The notes under the pieces: model-generated
What the model saw: only the letters and a program-made list of their open reading frames with translations
The model's database searches: none
What the model was told of the DNA's origin: nothing
In this document: positions 6,412 through 6,896 of the stretch, one piece after another
Layout of the letters: every line of letters starts with the position of its first letter
How positions within the stretch are numbered: position 1 is the stretch's first letter
Position numbers and translations under genes: made by a program
Source of the DNA: an uncultured Prevotellaceae bacterium
Lineage (GTDB): Bacteria > Bacteroidota > Bacteroidia > Bacteroidales > Bacteroidaceae
Direction: 5' to 3'
Length of the DNA stretch: 6,896 bases
NCBI GenBank assembly: GCA_902477365.1
Contig: CABSGW010000140.1
Location: 1 to 6,896, forward strand

Positions 6412-6896
6412 AATGGAATTTGGTTAGCGTATTTTAGATAGGTTTCCAGGTCTTTATCCCCCCGGCCGGAGAGTGTCAGTACAACGATATCGGTCGGTTT
6501 GAAATGTACATGGTGTAGTGCGCCGAGTGCGTGGGCCGACTCCAGTGCAGGCAGAATGCCTTCCAGACGGTTTAGTTCGTAAGCGGCTGCCAGTGCCTCG
6601 TTGTCGGTAATGGCTAACACACTTGCCCGGTTGGTTTGGGCCAGGTGGGCGTGTAAAGGGCCAATACCGGGATAGTCCAAACCTGCGGAAATGGAGTAGG
6701 GCTCATCTATTTGCCCGTCTGCATTTTGCATTACCAATGTGCGTGCGCCATGCAGTACACCTTCACTGCCTAGATGGATGGTCGCTGCCGACCTTCCGGT
6801 GTCTATTCCTTCTCCACCGGCTTCGGCCAAAATAATTTTGACTTGTTCATCGTCTAAGAAATGGAAGATTGTACCGGCTGCATTGCTGCCTCCGCC
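6408..6896 (-). CDS. trpB: Tryptophan synthase beta chain, C-terminal part (5' truncated by window edge)
   Basis: TrpB condenses indole from TrpA with L-serine, using pyridoxal phosphate. The visible 162 residues are roughly the last two-fifths of a protein of about 390-400. The fragment begins exactly at GGGSNA, the loop that holds the cofactor phosphate, and the frame is open to the window edge; an apparent start near 6830 is an internal TTG leucine codon. Other motifs are LGSEGVLHG (42-50), YSISAGLDYPGIGP (67-80), EGILPALESAHA (112-123; the first glutamate is the residue near the pyridine ring) and LSGRGDKD (142-149), whose S143 contacts the pyridine nitrogen. The catalytic lysine lies outside the window. 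Its TGA overlaps the trpE start. It is the most upstream trp gene seen here, far from trpA; whether it is the first in the operon cannot be seen. Identification is very secure. Confidence 0.96.
   Translation of the reverse strand, partial: GGGSNAAGTIFHFLDDEQVKIILAEAGGEGIDTGRSAATIHLGSEGVLHGARTLVMQNADGQIDEPYSISAGLDYPGIGPLHAHLAQTNRASVLAITDNEALAAAYELNRLEGILPALESAHALGALHHVHFKPTDIVVLTLSGRGDKDLETYLKYANQIPL

Overview
The window comes from a chromosome of the phylum Bacteroidota, most likely order Bacteroidales. The trp gene order (trpB first, trpA last), the TrpA, TrpE and TrpG sequences, and the lack of Shine-Dalgarno sites before the trp genes all fit that group. Genus and species cannot be given from sequence reading alone; base composition looks moderate, close to half G+C by eye.

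Layout: positions 1-1138 on the + strand hold the 3' end of a large glycoside hydrolase family 2-like gene whose start lies outside the window. Positions 1139-1247 are a short convergent intergenic gap almost filled by one long hairpin, the probable terminator of the tryptophan operon and perhaps of both genes. Positions 1248-6896 on the - strand are a tightly packed tryptophan biosynthesis operon. Read in the direction of transcription (right to left) it is trpB (3' part only), trpE, trpG, trpD, trpC, trpF, trpA. Three junctions (trpB/trpE, trpC/trpF, trpF/trpA) are 4-base ATGA stop/start overlaps. The other three have gaps of 1, 8 and 12 bases.

Together the genes encode the whole route from chorismate to L-tryptophan: TrpE+TrpG make anthranilate, TrpD adds phosphoribosyl, TrpF isomerises, TrpC closes the indole ring, and TrpA+TrpB release indole and join it to serine. 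All visible catalytic motifs are intact, and TrpE keeps an N-terminal LMESSD motif of the kind that binds tryptophan for feedback inhibition. The operon promoter, any leader or attenuator, and the first part of trpB lie beyond the right edge.

I found no sign of a mobile element, CRISPR array, tRNA or rRNA gene, defence system or other undescribed system. This looks like ordinary core metabolism. The points worth a second look are the separation of trpB from trpA, the terminator hairpin, the near-identical starts of trpD and trpC, and the uncharacterised glycosidase-like neighbour.
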